5,530 bases of DNA, taken from assembly GCA_009885185.1 (NCBI GenBank), contig VFLF01000450.1, positions 1 to 5,530 of the forward strand, in the 5' to 3' direction. The position numbers and the translations under genes are program-made. The notes under the pieces are model-generated. The model saw only the letters and a list, made by a program, of their open reading frames with translations. It was not told the origin of the DNA and did no database searches. Numbering within the stretch: the first letter of the stretch is position 1; each line of letters starts with the position of its first letter. Positions 4,734-5,530 of this stretch are shown here, piece by piece. Source of the stretch: Nitrosomonadales bacterium (GTDB lineage Bacteria > Pseudomonadota > Gammaproteobacteria > Burkholderiales > SG8-41).

Positions 4734-5530
4734 ATTCGCCGCCTTGATCACACGCGAAAAATAAGCGAGCTCCTTGCGGATTTTCAAACCCAGCGCTTCG
4801 GGCGTGCTCGGCACCACATCAGAGCCGGCGGCGGCGAGTTTGGCGCTGACGTCAGACTCTTTCAACACGCCGTTCAACGCCGCGTTGAAGTGCATCACGA
4901 TGGGCCGTGGTGTGTTTGCCGGGGCAAGAAATCCTTGCCAGGGCATGACGTCGATACCGGGCAATCCCGCTTCCACGAATGTCGGCACGTCGGGCAGATA
5001 AGACAAGCGCACCGGGTTGGAGGTTGCCAGAATTCGCACCCGCCCCGCCTTGATCTGCGCCATGGCGGCAGGCGGCGTGGCAAATACAAACTGCACTTCG
5101 CCCTGCGCCAGCGCGAGCTGCGCCGGGCCGCCGCCCTTGTAGATGATGGTGGTGATGTCGGTGTTGCTTTCGAGTTTGAATATTTCGGCCGCGATGTGGC
5201 CCACGCCGCCCATGCCCGGCGCGGCGGCGCGTATCTGCCCCGGCTTCGCGCGCGCGAGCGCGATCAGCTCCTTCACGTTTGCCGCAGGCAACGACGAATG
5301 CACTGCCAATACCAGCGGCGTTGCGCCCACTTGCCCCAACGCGCTGAAATCACGATCAGGATCGTACGGCACCTTGCGGCTCAAAAACGGCATGATGGTA
5401 TGCGACGCATAGGCGAACAGCAGCGTGTAACCGTCCGGCGTGGCGCGCGCCACGAGCTCGGTGCCGATGATGCCGCCCGCGCCGGAACGGTTATCGACCA
5501 CCAGCGGCTGCGGGAACACCTGCGACAAAC
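4716..5530 (-). CDS. Bug/TctC family solute-binding receptor (third copy), N-terminus beyond right edge
   Basis: The visible 270 residues are the rest of a TTT-type periplasmic receptor whose signal peptide and first roughly 55-60 residues lie beyond the window. An apparent start at 5528 (a TTG) falls inside the conserved domain and is not the real start. Family motifs, numbered from that codon, are LVVDNRSGAGGIIGTELVAR (9-28), PDGYTLLFAY (31-40), YDPDRDFSALGQVG (55-68), GMGGVGHIAAEIF (105-117), IIYKGGGPAQLALAQGE (128-144), YLPDVPTFVEAGLPGID (177-193), and the C-terminal VIKAANIKPAE. The second ligand loop is canonical, like the second copy. The usual LNYGSSG stretch is IRAAAPG here. The stop is TAG at 4718-4716, only 5 bases from the stop of the second receptor on the opposite strand. 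Transcription therefore comes from the right, independently of the other two receptors. Confidence 0.94.
   Translation of the reverse strand, partial: LSQVFPQPLVVDNRSGAGGIIGTELVARATPDGYTLLFAYASHTIMPFLSRKVPYDPDRDFSALGQVGATPLVLAVHSSLPAANVKELIALARAKPGQIRAAAPGMGGVGHIAAEIFKLESNTDITTIIYKGGGPAQLALAQGEVQFVFATPPAAMAQIKAGRVRILATSNPVRLSYLPDVPTFVEAGLPGIDVMPWQGFLAPANTPRPIVMHFNAALNGVLKESDVSAKLAAAGSDVVPSTPEALGLKIRKELAYFSRVIKAANIKPAE

Noticed and set aside
4716..5528. Complete Bug gene starting at the TTG at 5528
   Set aside because: The start falls in the middle of the conserved domain, with no signal peptide and no first motif. The gene clearly continues beyond the window.

Overview
The window looks like a catabolic accessory region of a GC-rich betaproteobacterium, most likely Burkholderiales (Bordetella/Alcaligenaceae/Comamonadaceae type). 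The evidence is the base composition and the presence of three Bug/TctC-type periplasmic solute receptors, a family strongly expanded in that order, mixed with an MmgE/PrpD protein, a GlcG/HbpS protein and a short-chain dehydrogenase (SDR). Taxonomy is inferred from gene content only.

Layout: (1) bases 1-518, minus strand: N-terminal 172 residues of an SDR oxidoreductase that runs off the left edge. (2) 519-626: divergent intergenic region with a good sigma70-like promoter reading rightward. (3) 627-1982, plus: complete MmgE/PrpD family protein starting at TTG. (4) 2129-3094, plus: first Bug receptor, with signal peptide. (5) 3206-3658, plus: small GlcG/HbpS (DUF336-type) protein. (6) 3733-4710, plus: second Bug receptor, with signal peptide. 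(7) 4716-5530, minus: third Bug receptor, missing its N-terminus at the right edge. It converges on the second with 5 bases between stop codons, and the facing gene ends form a long inverted repeat.

A reasonable reading (inference) is a module for capture and processing of one or more small carboxylic acids. The Bug proteins would bind them in the periplasm, and the SDR and MmgE/PrpD enzymes would act on CoA-free or CoA-linked acid intermediates in the cytoplasm. No TctA/TctB membrane components, acyl-CoA enzymes or regulator lie inside the window, so substrate and transport partner cannot be named. The gaps of 146, 111 and 74 bases between the plus-strand genes allow either one loose operon or separate transcripts.

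I found no CRISPR array, RNA gene, insertion sequence or phage gene, and no clear evidence of a new defence or mobile system. The most interesting points are loss of canonical catalytic residues in both the SDR and the MmgE/PrpD protein, a possible Shine-Dalgarno-masking hairpin at the TTG start, and the inverted repeat made by two paralogous gene ends.
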